This document shows positions 18,571 through 26,512 of a DNA stretch of 52,824 nucleotides, in pieces. The DNA is from Akkermansiaceae bacterium (GTDB taxonomy: Bacteria > Verrucomicrobiota > Verrucomicrobiia > Verrucomicrobiales > Akkermansiaceae): NCBI GenBank assembly GCA_903934285.1, contig CAIZNN010000135.1:1-52824 (forward strand), read 5' to 3'. The position numbers were made by a program, and so were the translations under genes. Under the pieces are notes generated by a model. It had not been told where the DNA came from and searched no databases. It saw nothing but the letters and a program-made list of their open reading frames with translations. Positions within the stretch are counted from its first letter, which is position 1. Each line of letters opens with the position of its first letter.

Positions 18571-18641
18571 TGACAAAACCGACAAAAAACACGATACAGA
18601 CACAAAACAAAACAAAAACAGACAATAACACAAACACAATT
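18571..18641 (+). promoter_or_regulatory. A/C-rich, Shine-Dalgarno-free leader of the pilin gene
   Basis: From 18571 to the ATG at 18642 the sequence is nearly all A and C, has very few G or T, and lacks any purine-rich ribosome binding site. It should be unstructured in mRNA. The last bases (CACAAACACAATT) resemble the leader of rpsA (CAAACACACC before 36208). Confidence 0.5.
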
Positions 18642-19046
18642 ATGAAACTAACACAAACACCAGCCATCAAGCGCAAGTCCGGTATGACCCTCATCGAACT
18701 GACGGTTGTCATCGTCGTCTTGCTCTCCCTCATCGCCGTTCTCTTCATTGGCGCCCGCGCCTGGAAGAAAGGCGCCGACAAGGCCGGTTGCATCATGAAC
18801 ATCCGCAACATGCAACAGGCCGTCCGCTCATACGCCAACCTTGGCAATATCGCCGAAGGCGGGACGATTGTGGCGGCTGATTTTGAGGGACCCGGCAAAT
18901 TCCTGGCGGTCGTCCCCAACTGCCCCTCCGATCCAACCAAGGCCTATGACGTGTTGACCGTGGTGCCAACGACCGGCACCCTGTTTGCCACGTGCACAGC
19001 CGCCGACAAAGCCGAGCACATCCCAGCCGGTTATACTGGCTGGTAA
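18642..19046 (+). CDS. Type IV pilin-like protein (probable major subunit)
   Basis: The product has 134 residues. The leader MKLTQTPAIKRKSG is followed by MTLIELTVVIVVLLSL, with Glu at +5 and a typical N-terminal helix. The residue at +1 is Met rather than Phe. The globular part is short and ends with Gly-Tyr-Thr-Gly-Trp. It has two Cys in the C-terminal half (PNCPSD, ATCTAAD) that could form the pilin disulfide. Isolated by an A/C-rich leader upstream and by two hairpins downstream, it can be expressed at a higher level than the machine genes. Among the pilin-like genes here it is the best candidate for the main fibre subunit. Confidence 0.85.
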   Translation: MKLTQTPAIKRKSGMTLIELTVVIVVLLSLIAVLFIGARAWKKGADKAGCIMNIRNMQQAVRSYANLGNIAEGGTIVAADFEGPGKFLAVVPNCPSDPTKAYDVLTVVPTTGTLFATCTAADKAEHIPAGYTGW

Positions 19047-19075
19047 TGCCACGAATGTTTAGTTAGACCGAAAGC

Positions 19076-19105
19076 ACCGGGATCAGAACATCCTCTGATC
19101 CCGGT
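19076..19105 (+). terminator. Perfect 11-bp hairpin after the pilin gene
   Basis: ACCGGGATCAG (19076-19086) pairs without mismatch with CTGATCCCGGT (19095-19105), leaving an 8-base loop. No T run follows. It fits an mRNA 3'-end stabiliser or a partial terminator between the pilin and the machine genes. Confidence 0.65.
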
Positions 19106-19121
19106 CTGATCGGCCCCTTTA

Positions 19122-19150
19122 GGCAAGGCGGGACGCGTCCCGACCTTGCC
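19122..19150 (+). repeat. Long palindrome downstream of the pilin hairpin
   Basis: GGCAAGG ... CCTTGCC encloses the perfect 14-bp palindrome CGGGACGCGTCCCG, interrupted by one unpaired A. It may be a second terminator stem or a REP-like element. The rest of 19151-19258 shows nothing. Confidence 0.6.
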
Positions 19151-19258
19151 AACCGCCCGGAGCCCACGCCCATCCAAGCCGCACCATCCGCCAGCCAACT
19201 GCGACTGCCTCGACTTCAAGTGCCGACACTCTGAGCGCCCCCCCCGCCGCCGACCCCC

Positions 19259-21028
19259 GTGGCCACCTATCGACATCCGGCATCCCTCAATGCCTTGCAA
19301 CGCTTCAAGCAAGCGCGATTCATGCTGCGCCACACCACCCGGGCCAGCAACCCGGCATGGTATCAGGAAGCCTTCGATTTGGATTTTCAACTTCACATCC
19401 GGGTCGATGGCCCGGCCATATCCACATTTTTCTTCGCGCGGCGCAAGGCGCACTGGTCGGAAGGTCCCACGCTGAGCGAAACCGACCTCCGTGATCCGGA
19501 AAAGATGGCAGCTTGCGCCGAGAAAATTCTCACACAGGCCAGCTCGTTCAAAGCCTCATCCCTCGGCGTCATTCTCCACCTTGCCGATGAATTCGCCACC
19601 GCGGAGCTCAAGCCCGCCTTGGACAACCCGGCAGCCCTCCCGGACCTCCGCGAGGCCGCGTTTCACAAGCCGGCCACTATTCTCGACGACTCGTCCGTCC
19701 CGCCCGAGCAAAACTGCTGGCGGGTGGTTCCCTACCCAGCCCAAGGCAGCGGGGTGATCGGCACCACCATCACCCTCACCCGCCAATACGCGCCGTTTCT
19801 GGCGGCGCTGCGGCAAGCCGGGGAAGCCCACAATTTCCCGCTCATCACCCATGCCCTGAGTGCCCCATTGGTGGCAATTATGGGACTGGCCCAGTGCGCG
19901 CCCTTTGCCCCCGGCAAATCCGCCGTGGCGATTCTCCAATACCCGTGGTTCACCGCCTTGGTGTTTTTCAACGACCACGCCGATTTGCTGCTCATCCGCA
20001 CCCTCCAGCACCACCACCTGCGCCACGCGCCCAATCTGCGCCACGCCCTGGCCACCACTCATGCCTCCTTGGAGCTCACCGATCCGGACATCTTCATCCT
20101 CACCCTCGGCTTGGACTTGGATCCGGGACTGCAAGGCGAGCTCAGCAGCGCCTTCCCCCTCAGCCGGGTTACTCTCGTCACGCCCCCCATGCCGCAGGGC
20201 ATCCCGGCGTGGTGCCCCGAACCGGTAATCGCCACCACCCCGCAGCCCAAGGGCGAACCGGCGCGCAGCCTGACCTTCGGCATTCTCCGCGATGAAAAGT
20301 GGGCGCTCCAAGATTTCCTACCGACCCCTAAGGAGGTCATTGAGATTTACCCGAGCCGGGCGGAAATGATGCTCCTGCGCGGCCTCAGACTGGGTCGCTT
20401 GGGCCTCTTTGCAGTCGGCGTCTTGGTGCTGGTATGGATAGCACTCGGCATCCTCGACATCGTCCGCAGCGCTGCCTGGACCTTCAATCCCTCTGAAGCG
20501 AGCTTCGTCAAGGGCCGGCTGAGCAATCTCACCAACGAGCGCCAAAAGAGCCAGCACTGGGACAATCTGCTGGAAGACCGCTCCAAAGCCTGGACCTCGA
20601 TGGAATTGCTCAGCCGCCTGTTCCCCGAGCGTTGCGGCGTCCTGGTGAAGAGCTTCGCGCATACCGTGCGCGCCGATACGGCACCCGGCCAAGCCAAAAT
20701 CGGCTTTGTCAAAGAATGGAAAATCACCGGCCTGGCCCGCGATGAGGCGGTCGATCACCTCAATGTCCTCAATACCCAGGATGGCATTGCCGCACAGTTC
20801 AACGAAATCGCCCGCGTCACCGGCAATCCGGCCTTCAACCCTGCCCTGCGCACCCGTAGCCTCGCCGTCAACGTCCGCACTCAGGAAAACGGCAGCTTCA
20901 AGCTCCAGCCCCTTGATGAAACCTACGATATCGATGAGTCCTCCTACCCGTTCAACTTCGACCTGACCATCACCCAGCGCTTTGAAGCCACCGATCCGAT
21001 GGCCATCACCGTGAGCAAGGCCCCCTGA
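19259..21028 (+). CDS. Fused PilM/PilN-like pilus assembly protein
   Basis: The product has 589 residues from a GTG at 19259; the next in-frame ATG (19322) would cut 21 residues. Residues 1 to about 360 are soluble and have the size and position of an actin-like PilM or GspL cytoplasmic domain, but their sequence is much diverged. One membrane span (about 385-405) follows, then a PilN-like periplasmic part with a helical stretch and a C-terminal ferredoxin-like half. A gene order of fused M-N, then O, P, Q is the usual order of the pilus alignment operon. Function is therefore assigned from context: linking the cytoplasmic motor to the periplasmic PilO/P/Q. GspL is the alternative reading. 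Confidence 0.65.
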   Translation: MATYRHPASLNALQRFKQARFMLRHTTRASNPAWYQEAFDLDFQLHIRVDGPAISTFFFARRKAHWSEGPTLSETDLRDPEKMAACAEKILTQASSFKASSLGVILHLADEFATAELKPALDNPAALPDLREAAFHKPATILDDSSVPPEQNCWRVVPYPAQGSGVIGTTITLTRQYAPFLAALRQAGEAHNFPLITHALSAPLVAIMGLAQCAPFAPGKSAVAILQYPWFTALVFFNDHADLLLIRTLQHHHLRHAPNLRHALATTHASLELTDPDIFILTLGLDLDPGLQGELSSAFPLSRVTLVTPPMPQGIPAWCPEPVIATTPQPKGEPARSLTFGILRDEKWALQDFLPTPKEVIEIYPSRAEMMLLRGLRLGRLGLFAVGVLVLVWIALGILDIVRSAAWTFNPSEASFVKGRLSNLTNERQKSQHWDNLLEDRSKAWTSMELLSRLFPERCGVLVKSFAHTVRADTAPGQAKIGFVKEWKITGLARDEAVDHLNVLNTQDGIAAQFNEIARVTGNPAFNPALRTRSLAVNVRTQENGSFKLQPLDETYDIDESSYPFNFDLTITQRFEATDPMAITVSKAP

Positions 21029-21031
21029 CCC

Positions 21032-21577
21032 ATGAATCTTTACCGCCAGTCCATTGCTCTGTTCGGAATTGTCTTGCCCGCTCTCGCCTGCGCCTTGCTC
21101 GTTGCCCTGGGTCTTACCCTGAAGTCCAGGATGCTCGACTCCCTCAACAACAAACAGGCGCTTTTCAAGACCTACGAAACGAATCGCGTTAAGGCCCTCG
21201 AAATTGAGAGCGCCATCATTCTCCAGCGCCCGCACATCGCACACTGGACCGCCTTGTTAGCTGAAGAGTCCTCCAGTGCCGTCAACACCCACCTCCGCGC
21301 CATCGCCGAAACCCTGCCGAGCAAGGAATTTCAAAAAACCGCCTTCGAACGCAGTACCAGCAGGGGCGGCTTTGGTTCCGCCACCGCACAGAACTCGTCG
21401 CAACTCCGCATCGTCTTCCGCGGCACCTTCCGCACCATGCAGCGCGCCTTCCTCGAACTGGAAAGCCGCATGCCCCAGCTCCAACTGCAGGAATTGCGCA
21501 TCGATCCCAATCCCAACCAGCAAACCCCCTCGCCCCTCCTCAACTTCCAAGTCAACTACACCGCATGGGAAAACTAA
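21032..21577 (+). CDS. PilO-like inner-membrane alignment protein
   Basis: The product has 181 residues with a single N-terminal membrane span (residues 9-29), a helical stretch (about 35-70) and a C-terminal alpha/beta domain. The size and fold pattern fit PilO/GspM. The start lies 4 bases after the previous stop. Akkermansia has a comparable operon (Amuc_1098 to Amuc_1102) in which the PilO-like member is Amuc_1100; I do not claim one-to-one orthology. It ends inside the next frame, which begins at 21565. Confidence 0.62.
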   Translation: MNLYRQSIALFGIVLPALACALLVALGLTLKSRMLDSLNNKQALFKTYETNRVKALEIESAIILQRPHIAHWTALLAEESSSAVNTHLRAIAETLPSKEFQKTAFERSTSRGGFGSATAQNSSQLRIVFRGTFRTMQRAFLELESRMPQLQLQELRIDPNPNQQTPSPLLNFQVNYTAWEN

Positions 21578-22434
21578 TTCCAAGGAGTGTGGGCGTCCCG
21601 CCCACTTCAAGGAGTGTGGGCGTCCCGCCCACCCCAAGGAGTGTGGGCGTCTCGCCCACCAGTCTTCCTCTTCCTCCACTGCAAAGCCCATCCCCCGCGC
21701 CGACGCTCCCTCCCTCACCCCGACCCACAATCCCCAATTCCATCGCCTCGCTCCTTCTCCCATTCCTCCTCAGCTCCTCCCTGTTAGCCCAATCCGCAGC
21801 CCCTTCTAACACGATCACCGCCGCCCCCCAGCCCCAGCCACCCCAAACGGAAAAACCCGCCGCGCCTACCCCTGAGGCCGCTGCCCCTGAAAAAGCCAGT
21901 ATCCCAAGGTCGTCCCGCTACGCCAGCGCTGATTTAAAAACCTACGTCGAGGCGCTCGCCGACCATCTGGCCATCCGCAGCCGCGCGACCGACGCCTTCG
22001 GCCAGTTGCAAGATCCCAATGCCAAGCCGGTGATCAAACCCACCGTCGCCAAGACCGCCGTCCGGCGCATCCTCACCGCTGAACCGCCCTCGTCACTCTC
22101 CGACATTGTTCGCCGCATCGAGATCACCACCATTATGCCCAGGGACAAACGCTTCCTGGTCGGCAGCCGCAGCATCGCCCAGGGCGATAAAGTCCCTCTC
22201 AATTTCCGCAACAAGCAAATTCACACCGAAGTCACCGAAGTGAGCGCCCGCCGCATCGTCTTCCGCAACCTCGACACCGGCGAAATCGGCACCCGCCAAC
22301 TCAACCTTCTGCCACCGGGCATGACCCCGGGCACCCGCAACATCCTCGCGCCTGGCATGGTTCCAGCCAATCCGAGCACCCCCTTGGAAATCGACTCGCC
22401 CCCACCGTCCCCCGCCACAGTCACCAACTCCTAA
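21565..22434 (+). CDS. PilP/GspC-like periplasmic protein with repeat-derived N-terminus
   Basis: The ORF has 289 residues from the ATG at 21565, overlapping the PilO-like gene by 13 bases. Residues 6-33 are encoded by three hairpin repeats of 27 bp and read (RSVGVPPT)-like three times. A signal-like segment (IASLLLPFLLSSSLLAQS) follows only at about residue 55. The true start may therefore be an internal non-ATG codon just before it (no ATG exists there). The mature part has a Pro/Ala-rich linker and then a small beta domain (FLVGSRSIAQGD, VSARRIVFRNLDTGE), as in PilP/GspC HR domains that bind the secretin. The secretin gene follows after 18 bases. Confidence 0.6.
   Translation: MGKLIPRSVGVPPTSRSVGVPPTPRSVGVSPTSLPLPPLQSPSPAPTLPPSPRPTIPNSIASLLLPFLLSSSLLAQSAAPSNTITAAPQPQPPQTEKPAAPTPEAAAPEKASIPRSSRYASADLKTYVEALADHLAIRSRATDAFGQLQDPNAKPVIKPTVAKTAVRRILTAEPPSSLSDIVRRIEITTIMPRDKRFLVGSRSIAQGDKVPLNFRNKQIHTEVTEVSARRIVFRNLDTGEIGTRQLNLLPPGMTPGTRNILAPGMVPANPSTPLEIDSPPPSPATVTNS
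21581..21659 (+). repeat. Three tandem 27-bp repeats, each with a GTGGGCG/CGCCCAC hairpin
   Basis: Units begin at 21581, 21608 and 21635. Each holds the 7-bp inverted pair GTGGGCG...CGCCCAC with a 3-base loop; the third has one C-to-T change in the loop region. A period of 27 is a multiple of three, so the reading frame of the PilP-like gene stays open. Confidence 0.9.
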
Positions 22435-22452
22435 CAAAGACACAGCACCCGT

Positions 22453-24228
22453 ATGAAAGCCAGCCGATTCCTATTTCTGCCCGCAATGCTTCTGGCCACC
22501 AGTCTCAGCCTTGCGCAAACCCCGGCTGAGCAACCTGTGGTTGAGCCGGTCGTCGAACCCGTAGCACCACCGCCCGCCACGCCCCCGCCGCCCCCGCCGC
22601 CCGCCACGCCCGCCACGCCAGCCACGCCCGCCACGCCAGCCACGCCCGCCACGCCCGATACTGCTGCGCCCGCTGCCGCCGCGGACCCGCTCAACCCGGC
22701 AAAAGGCCCCATGGAAGCCTCTGACGAAGGATATTTGATCAAGGATGCCCCGATCAATGATATCTTCCAATTCCTCGCCAAGGCCGCCGGGCGGCAATAC
22801 TTTCACAATGCCAAAATCGCCAGCCCCGAATTCCGCGTCACCGGTCATCTCAATGATGGCAACCCCCTCCAACAAATGGAAGAGCTCGCGTTCATGTACG
22901 GGCTGGCCCTGCACACCAAGGGCAACACGATCTACGCCCTGACCCAAGCCCAGCTCGCCCAACTGCCAAGCATGGAGTTTCACTATCAACTCCAATATCT
23001 CCGCCCCACCGATATCAAACAAATCCAGGAGCTCATCAAGCCGATGCTCAGCCCCGCCACCGGCATCGTCAACTTCGAGCCCAAAACCAACACCATCATC
23101 ATCATCGACGCCGCCCACCGCATCGAACAGGCCCGCCTCCTGCTCCGCGGCATCGACCGCGCCAAGGGCCAGATCATCGTCGAAACCAAAATCCTCCGCA
23201 TCAATACCACCGTGGCCGAGCGCACCGGCGTCAATTGGTCCAGCTCGCTCGGCAAGGACGGCACCGACCTAACCATCGCGCGGGACCTCAACTCGGTGTT
23301 TGGGCTGCCCCCATCTCCCGCCTCCAGCATTCCCTTGGCCAATGGCACCAATCTGGTGCTCAGCCCCGTCCAAATCTCCGGCGTGCTGCGCGCCCTCGCC
23401 GAGGGCGGCCTTGCCAGCCAGGTCTCCAATCCCACCCTCATCACTGAGGACAACGAAATGGCCACCATTTCCGTCATCGACCGGATCCCGATCATCACCA
23501 CCACCACCACGGCCGCCTCGGGCGGCACCACCGCCAATCCAACCGTAACCGAGGAAGTGCGCTACAAAATCGATTCGTCGGACAAATCCATCGACACCGA
23601 CCCCAGCCAGCACCGGGAAATCGGCATCTCGCTGGTGGTCACCCCGACGCTGCTGCCCGATGGGACGGTGCGCATGAAATTGCGCCCGCGTTCCGCCCAG
23701 ATCGTCGAACAAATCAAGAGCGTCACCGGCAATTTCTATCCCCGGGTGACCGAGTCGATGGTCGAAACCCTCGCCCGCGTGCCTAACGGATATTCCCTGG
23801 TCGTCGGCGGCTTCTATGGTGAAACGAAAACCGACGGCAAAACCAAGATCCCCGTGTTGGGCGACATTCCCGTGATCAATTTCTTTTTCAAGAGCAAGGA
23901 GGCCACCAAGGAGAAGACCAGCCTCGTGTTTATTGTCACCCCCAAATCGTACGACCCTACCAATCGAGCTGCCAATAACAGCGCCAGCGCCCTTGTGCGA
24001 GGCGGCACCGCCATGGGTCGCGATTACAACTGGGCCGATGAGCAAAACCCCGGCCCCAACGCCGAACCGAACTTGCGCCGCGCCATCCGCGGTCTCAAAC
24101 CGCAGGCCGCGCCCTATTACCCCCTTCCCGGCGAAGAACCGTGCGCGACCCCGCAATCCCGCACCAGCTCACAGCCCACTTCTCAACCCAAAGCCAAACC
24201 CCGCCTCACCAAGGCCCGGAGAGAATGA
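22453..24228 (+). CDS. Secretin (PilQ/GspD family outer-membrane channel)
   Basis: The product has 591 residues. A signal peptide (ends SLAQ) precedes a Pro/Ala/Thr-rich linker with PAT repeats (about residues 35-75). N0/N1-type domains follow (YLIKDAPINDIFQFLAKAAG and HYQLQYLRPTDIKQIQEL). The secretin domain has the conserved SNPTLITEDNEMATISV, and near the end VGGFYGETKTDGKTKIPVLG and FIVTPKSYDP. No AMIN domain is seen, so it is closer to GspD in layout. It would form the multimeric outer-membrane pore through which the fibre or substrate passes. The stop overlaps the start of the next gene. Confidence 0.92.
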   Translation: MKASRFLFLPAMLLATSLSLAQTPAEQPVVEPVVEPVAPPPATPPPPPPPATPATPATPATPATPATPDTAAPAAAADPLNPAKGPMEASDEGYLIKDAPINDIFQFLAKAAGRQYFHNAKIASPEFRVTGHLNDGNPLQQMEELAFMYGLALHTKGNTIYALTQAQLAQLPSMEFHYQLQYLRPTDIKQIQELIKPMLSPATGIVNFEPKTNTIIIIDAAHRIEQARLLLRGIDRAKGQIIVETKILRINTTVAERTGVNWSSSLGKDGTDLTIARDLNSVFGLPPSPASSIPLANGTNLVLSPVQISGVLRALAEGGLASQVSNPTLITEDNEMATISVIDRIPIITTTTTAASGGTTANPTVTEEVRYKIDSSDKSIDTDPSQHREIGISLVVTPTLLPDGTVRMKLRPRSAQIVEQIKSVTGNFYPRVTESMVETLARVPNGYSLVVGGFYGETKTDGKTKIPVLGDIPVINFFFKSKEATKEKTSLVFIVTPKSYDPTNRAANNSASALVRGGTAMGRDYNWADEQNPGPNAEPNLRRAIRGLKPQAAPYYPLPGEEPCATPQSRTSSQPTSQPKAKPRLTKARRE

Positions 24229-24818
24229 TGGAATTCCCCACGCCCTTCGCCGTCCAAGCCCAGCCCGCCCAGCCGCCCGCTCTCGCGCACAGCGACATCG
24301 GCACCGTGATCGAGGCCTGCATCGACCAAACCGCCGAGGCGCTCGTCTTCACTCGCGTCGCCAGCCAGGTCGAGGTTTCGCATGCGGTTGACGCCGTGCG
24401 CAAAGCCCAGGCGGAAGGCCATCCGCTCGACCTGATAGAGGCGGTCGCCCGGGTGCAAGGTCATCAGGAGGAGCATCTGGGAGGCATCATTCGCAACCTC
24501 GGCGACCGTCTGGCCGCCGTGCTCAACCCCTCGCCACCGCTGATCCCCTTTGCCGGCAAGCTCATCGCCCCATCCGCCTTTTACGAGTCCTATGAACACC
24601 TCCACAAAATGGCCAGGGCCTTATTGACCCCGGTCATTTTCGTCGAGGACACCGACTCCATTGGGGTGGCCTCCGCCAATCCCATCGCCGCCATGCTCCT
24701 GGCCAAAAAAATCCAGGAAACGGTTTCCCGCCGTTTCGACATTCGGCCCTTTCTCACCGTGTCGCGGCTCGAATACGAATCCTGGGCCTTTCTCACCCAC
24801 AAACATTTCGAGCTATGA
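24225..24818 (+). CDS. Free-standing protein resembling the N-terminal domain of assembly ATPases
   Basis: The product has 197 residues from ATG 24225 (a second ATG follows at once). GGAGAG lies just upstream as a fair ribosome binding site. The second half (VIFVEDTDSIGVASANPIAA ... FDIRPFLTVSRLEYESW) follows the pattern of the GspE/MshE N-terminal fold: a short beta segment, an ANP turn, a helix, a beta segment and a final helix. Its start and stop both overlap neighbours by ATGA, tying it to the secretin and to the ATPase. It has no membrane span and no catalytic motif. Inference: a cytoplasmic regulator or adaptor of the ATPase, perhaps a nucleotide-sensing domain. This is not certain. Confidence 0.6.
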   Translation: MMEFPTPFAVQAQPAQPPALAHSDIGTVIEACIDQTAEALVFTRVASQVEVSHAVDAVRKAQAEGHPLDLIEAVARVQGHQEEHLGGIIRNLGDRLAAVLNPSPPLIPFAGKLIAPSAFYESYEHLHKMARALLTPVIFVEDTDSIGVASANPIAAMLLAKKIQETVSRRFDIRPFLTVSRLEYESWAFLTHKHFEL

Positions 24819-26512
24819 TCGAGTTCGATGGCATCTCCTTCAATGAACTCATCAGTCGGCGCATCATGGCCGAACTGGCGCAGCACGACCCGTCCTACAC
24901 CGAACTCGCCCAAGACCAGGTGCCCAACCGGGTCACCCGCTTCAGCTTCATGTCCGCGCTGGCCAAGCTCAACGGCTTGCCCTTCTTCCCGCGGGTCGCC
25001 GAGTTCTGCGATGGGGTGCTGCACACCTGCTGCGACGCCACGGTGATGACCCGCGGCTTTTTCGCCCCACTCTGCCTCTGCGGCCAAGACAAACTGATCG
25101 TCATTGTCGCCAACCCGTGGAGCCCGCTGCCGGAAGAATATCTCGCCCCGCGCTTTCCCGACTTGGAAATCGTCAAAATCGTCACCCTCGCCTCGGAAAT
25201 CAACCGGGCCATCGAGTCGGTCGCCACCAATACCGGCCCGTCGCGTTCCGAGCTCGACGCCATCGACGTCGAGGACCTCGACGATGGCATCCGCGATTTC
25301 GACGTGACCACCGACTACACCGAGCCGATGGCCCAGCTCATCGCCACCATCATGTCGGATGCGGTCAAGACCCGCGCTTCCGACATCCACTTCAAGGTCG
25401 AAAAGGAAAGTTTCTATTATGCCTTCCGGGTCGACGGCGACATCGGCACCAAGATTGAGATTCCGATGAAGCTCAAGGATCGGCTCGACGCGTTTCTGCT
25501 CAATCTGATGAGGCTGCCCACCGAAATCAGAAACACCGTCCCGGGCATTTCCGGCCGCTTCACCATTTCCTATTTCCACCGCCCCATCGATATCCGCTAC
25601 GAACGCCACCGCACCTACCGTGGCTATCACGTCACCATGCGCCTGCTCGACAAGAGCAACATCAACGTCACCCTCGGCAAGGGCACCCTCGCCTTTGACG
25701 ATGAAACGATGTTTGCCCTCAACAAGGTCATGAAAATCCCCGCCGGCATCATCGTCATGTCCGGCCCCACCGGCTCGGGCAAGTCCACCACCCTCAATGC
25801 CCTGCTGCGCGAACTCAACCGGCCCGAAGTCAACATCCTCACCCTCGAAAACCCGGTCGAGGATGAGGTGCCCGGCATCACTCACTGCGACCTCAAAAGC
25901 GCCAAGGAGTTCAAGCCCATGATCGCCTCCTTCATGCGCTCCGATCCCGACATCATCCTCATGGGCGAGGTCCGCGATATCGAGTCCGCTGAACTCGCCA
26001 TCGAAGCTGCTGTCACCGGCCACAAGGTGCTCACCACCATCCACACCCCGCGCGCCTCCCAAATCATCGAACGCTTCGAGCAACTCGGCATCGAACGCTG
26101 GAAAATCGCCCAAACCCTCAAAGCCGCCTGCGCCCAGCGCCTCGTCAAACTGCTCTGTCCCTATTGCAAGGAACCCATCTCCGGCATCAGCGACCTCGAC
26201 CGCAAAACCTTCTGCCTCGACGCGTCGTGGGCCGTCATGCCGCTCTTCGCCGCCAAATCCGGCGGCTGCCAGGAATGCCGCAACAGCGGCTACAGCGGCC
26301 GCACCGCCATCCTCGAAATCATCCCCATCACCCCGAAAGTCTCCGACATGCTCTCCAAGGGCCTCATGTCCCCCTACGAACTGGAAGTCCAAGTCGCCCA
26401 GGAGGGCATCCTCCCCAACCTCCGCCGCAGCGGCCTGCGCCTGCTGCGCGACGGCAAAACCGACCTTGCCGCTGTCAGCAAGGTCATCGACATGACCTAC
26501 ACCGATGACTGA
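24815..26512 (+). CDS. pilB: PilB/GspE-like assembly ATPase
   Basis: The product has 565 residues. The N-terminal part (about 1-150) is a GspE-N-like domain (KLIVIVANPW). The core has Walker A GPTGSGKST near residue 317, Asp box LTLENPVEDE, Walker B DIILMGEVRD near residue 379, and His box KVLTTIHTPRA. A zinc-binding Cys set follows (CPYC near 448 and CQEC about 40 residues later), as in PilB and GspE but not PilT. It should power fibre assembly by hexamer rotation at the PilC-like platform. It overlaps the previous gene by 4 bases and the next by 8. pilB is chosen because of the nearby PilT-like gene. Confidence 0.93.
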   Translation: MIEFDGISFNELISRRIMAELAQHDPSYTELAQDQVPNRVTRFSFMSALAKLNGLPFFPRVAEFCDGVLHTCCDATVMTRGFFAPLCLCGQDKLIVIVANPWSPLPEEYLAPRFPDLEIVKIVTLASEINRAIESVATNTGPSRSELDAIDVEDLDDGIRDFDVTTDYTEPMAQLIATIMSDAVKTRASDIHFKVEKESFYYAFRVDGDIGTKIEIPMKLKDRLDAFLLNLMRLPTEIRNTVPGISGRFTISYFHRPIDIRYERHRTYRGYHVTMRLLDKSNINVTLGKGTLAFDDETMFALNKVMKIPAGIIVMSGPTGSGKSTTLNALLRELNRPEVNILTLENPVEDEVPGITHCDLKSAKEFKPMIASFMRSDPDIILMGEVRDIESAELAIEAAVTGHKVLTTIHTPRASQIIERFEQLGIERWKIAQTLKAACAQRLVKLLCPYCKEPISGISDLDRKTFCLDASWAVMPLFAAKSGGCQECRNSGYSGRTAILEIIPITPKVSDMLSKGLMSPYELEVQVAQEGILPNLRRSGLRLLRDGKTDLAAVSKVIDMTYTDD

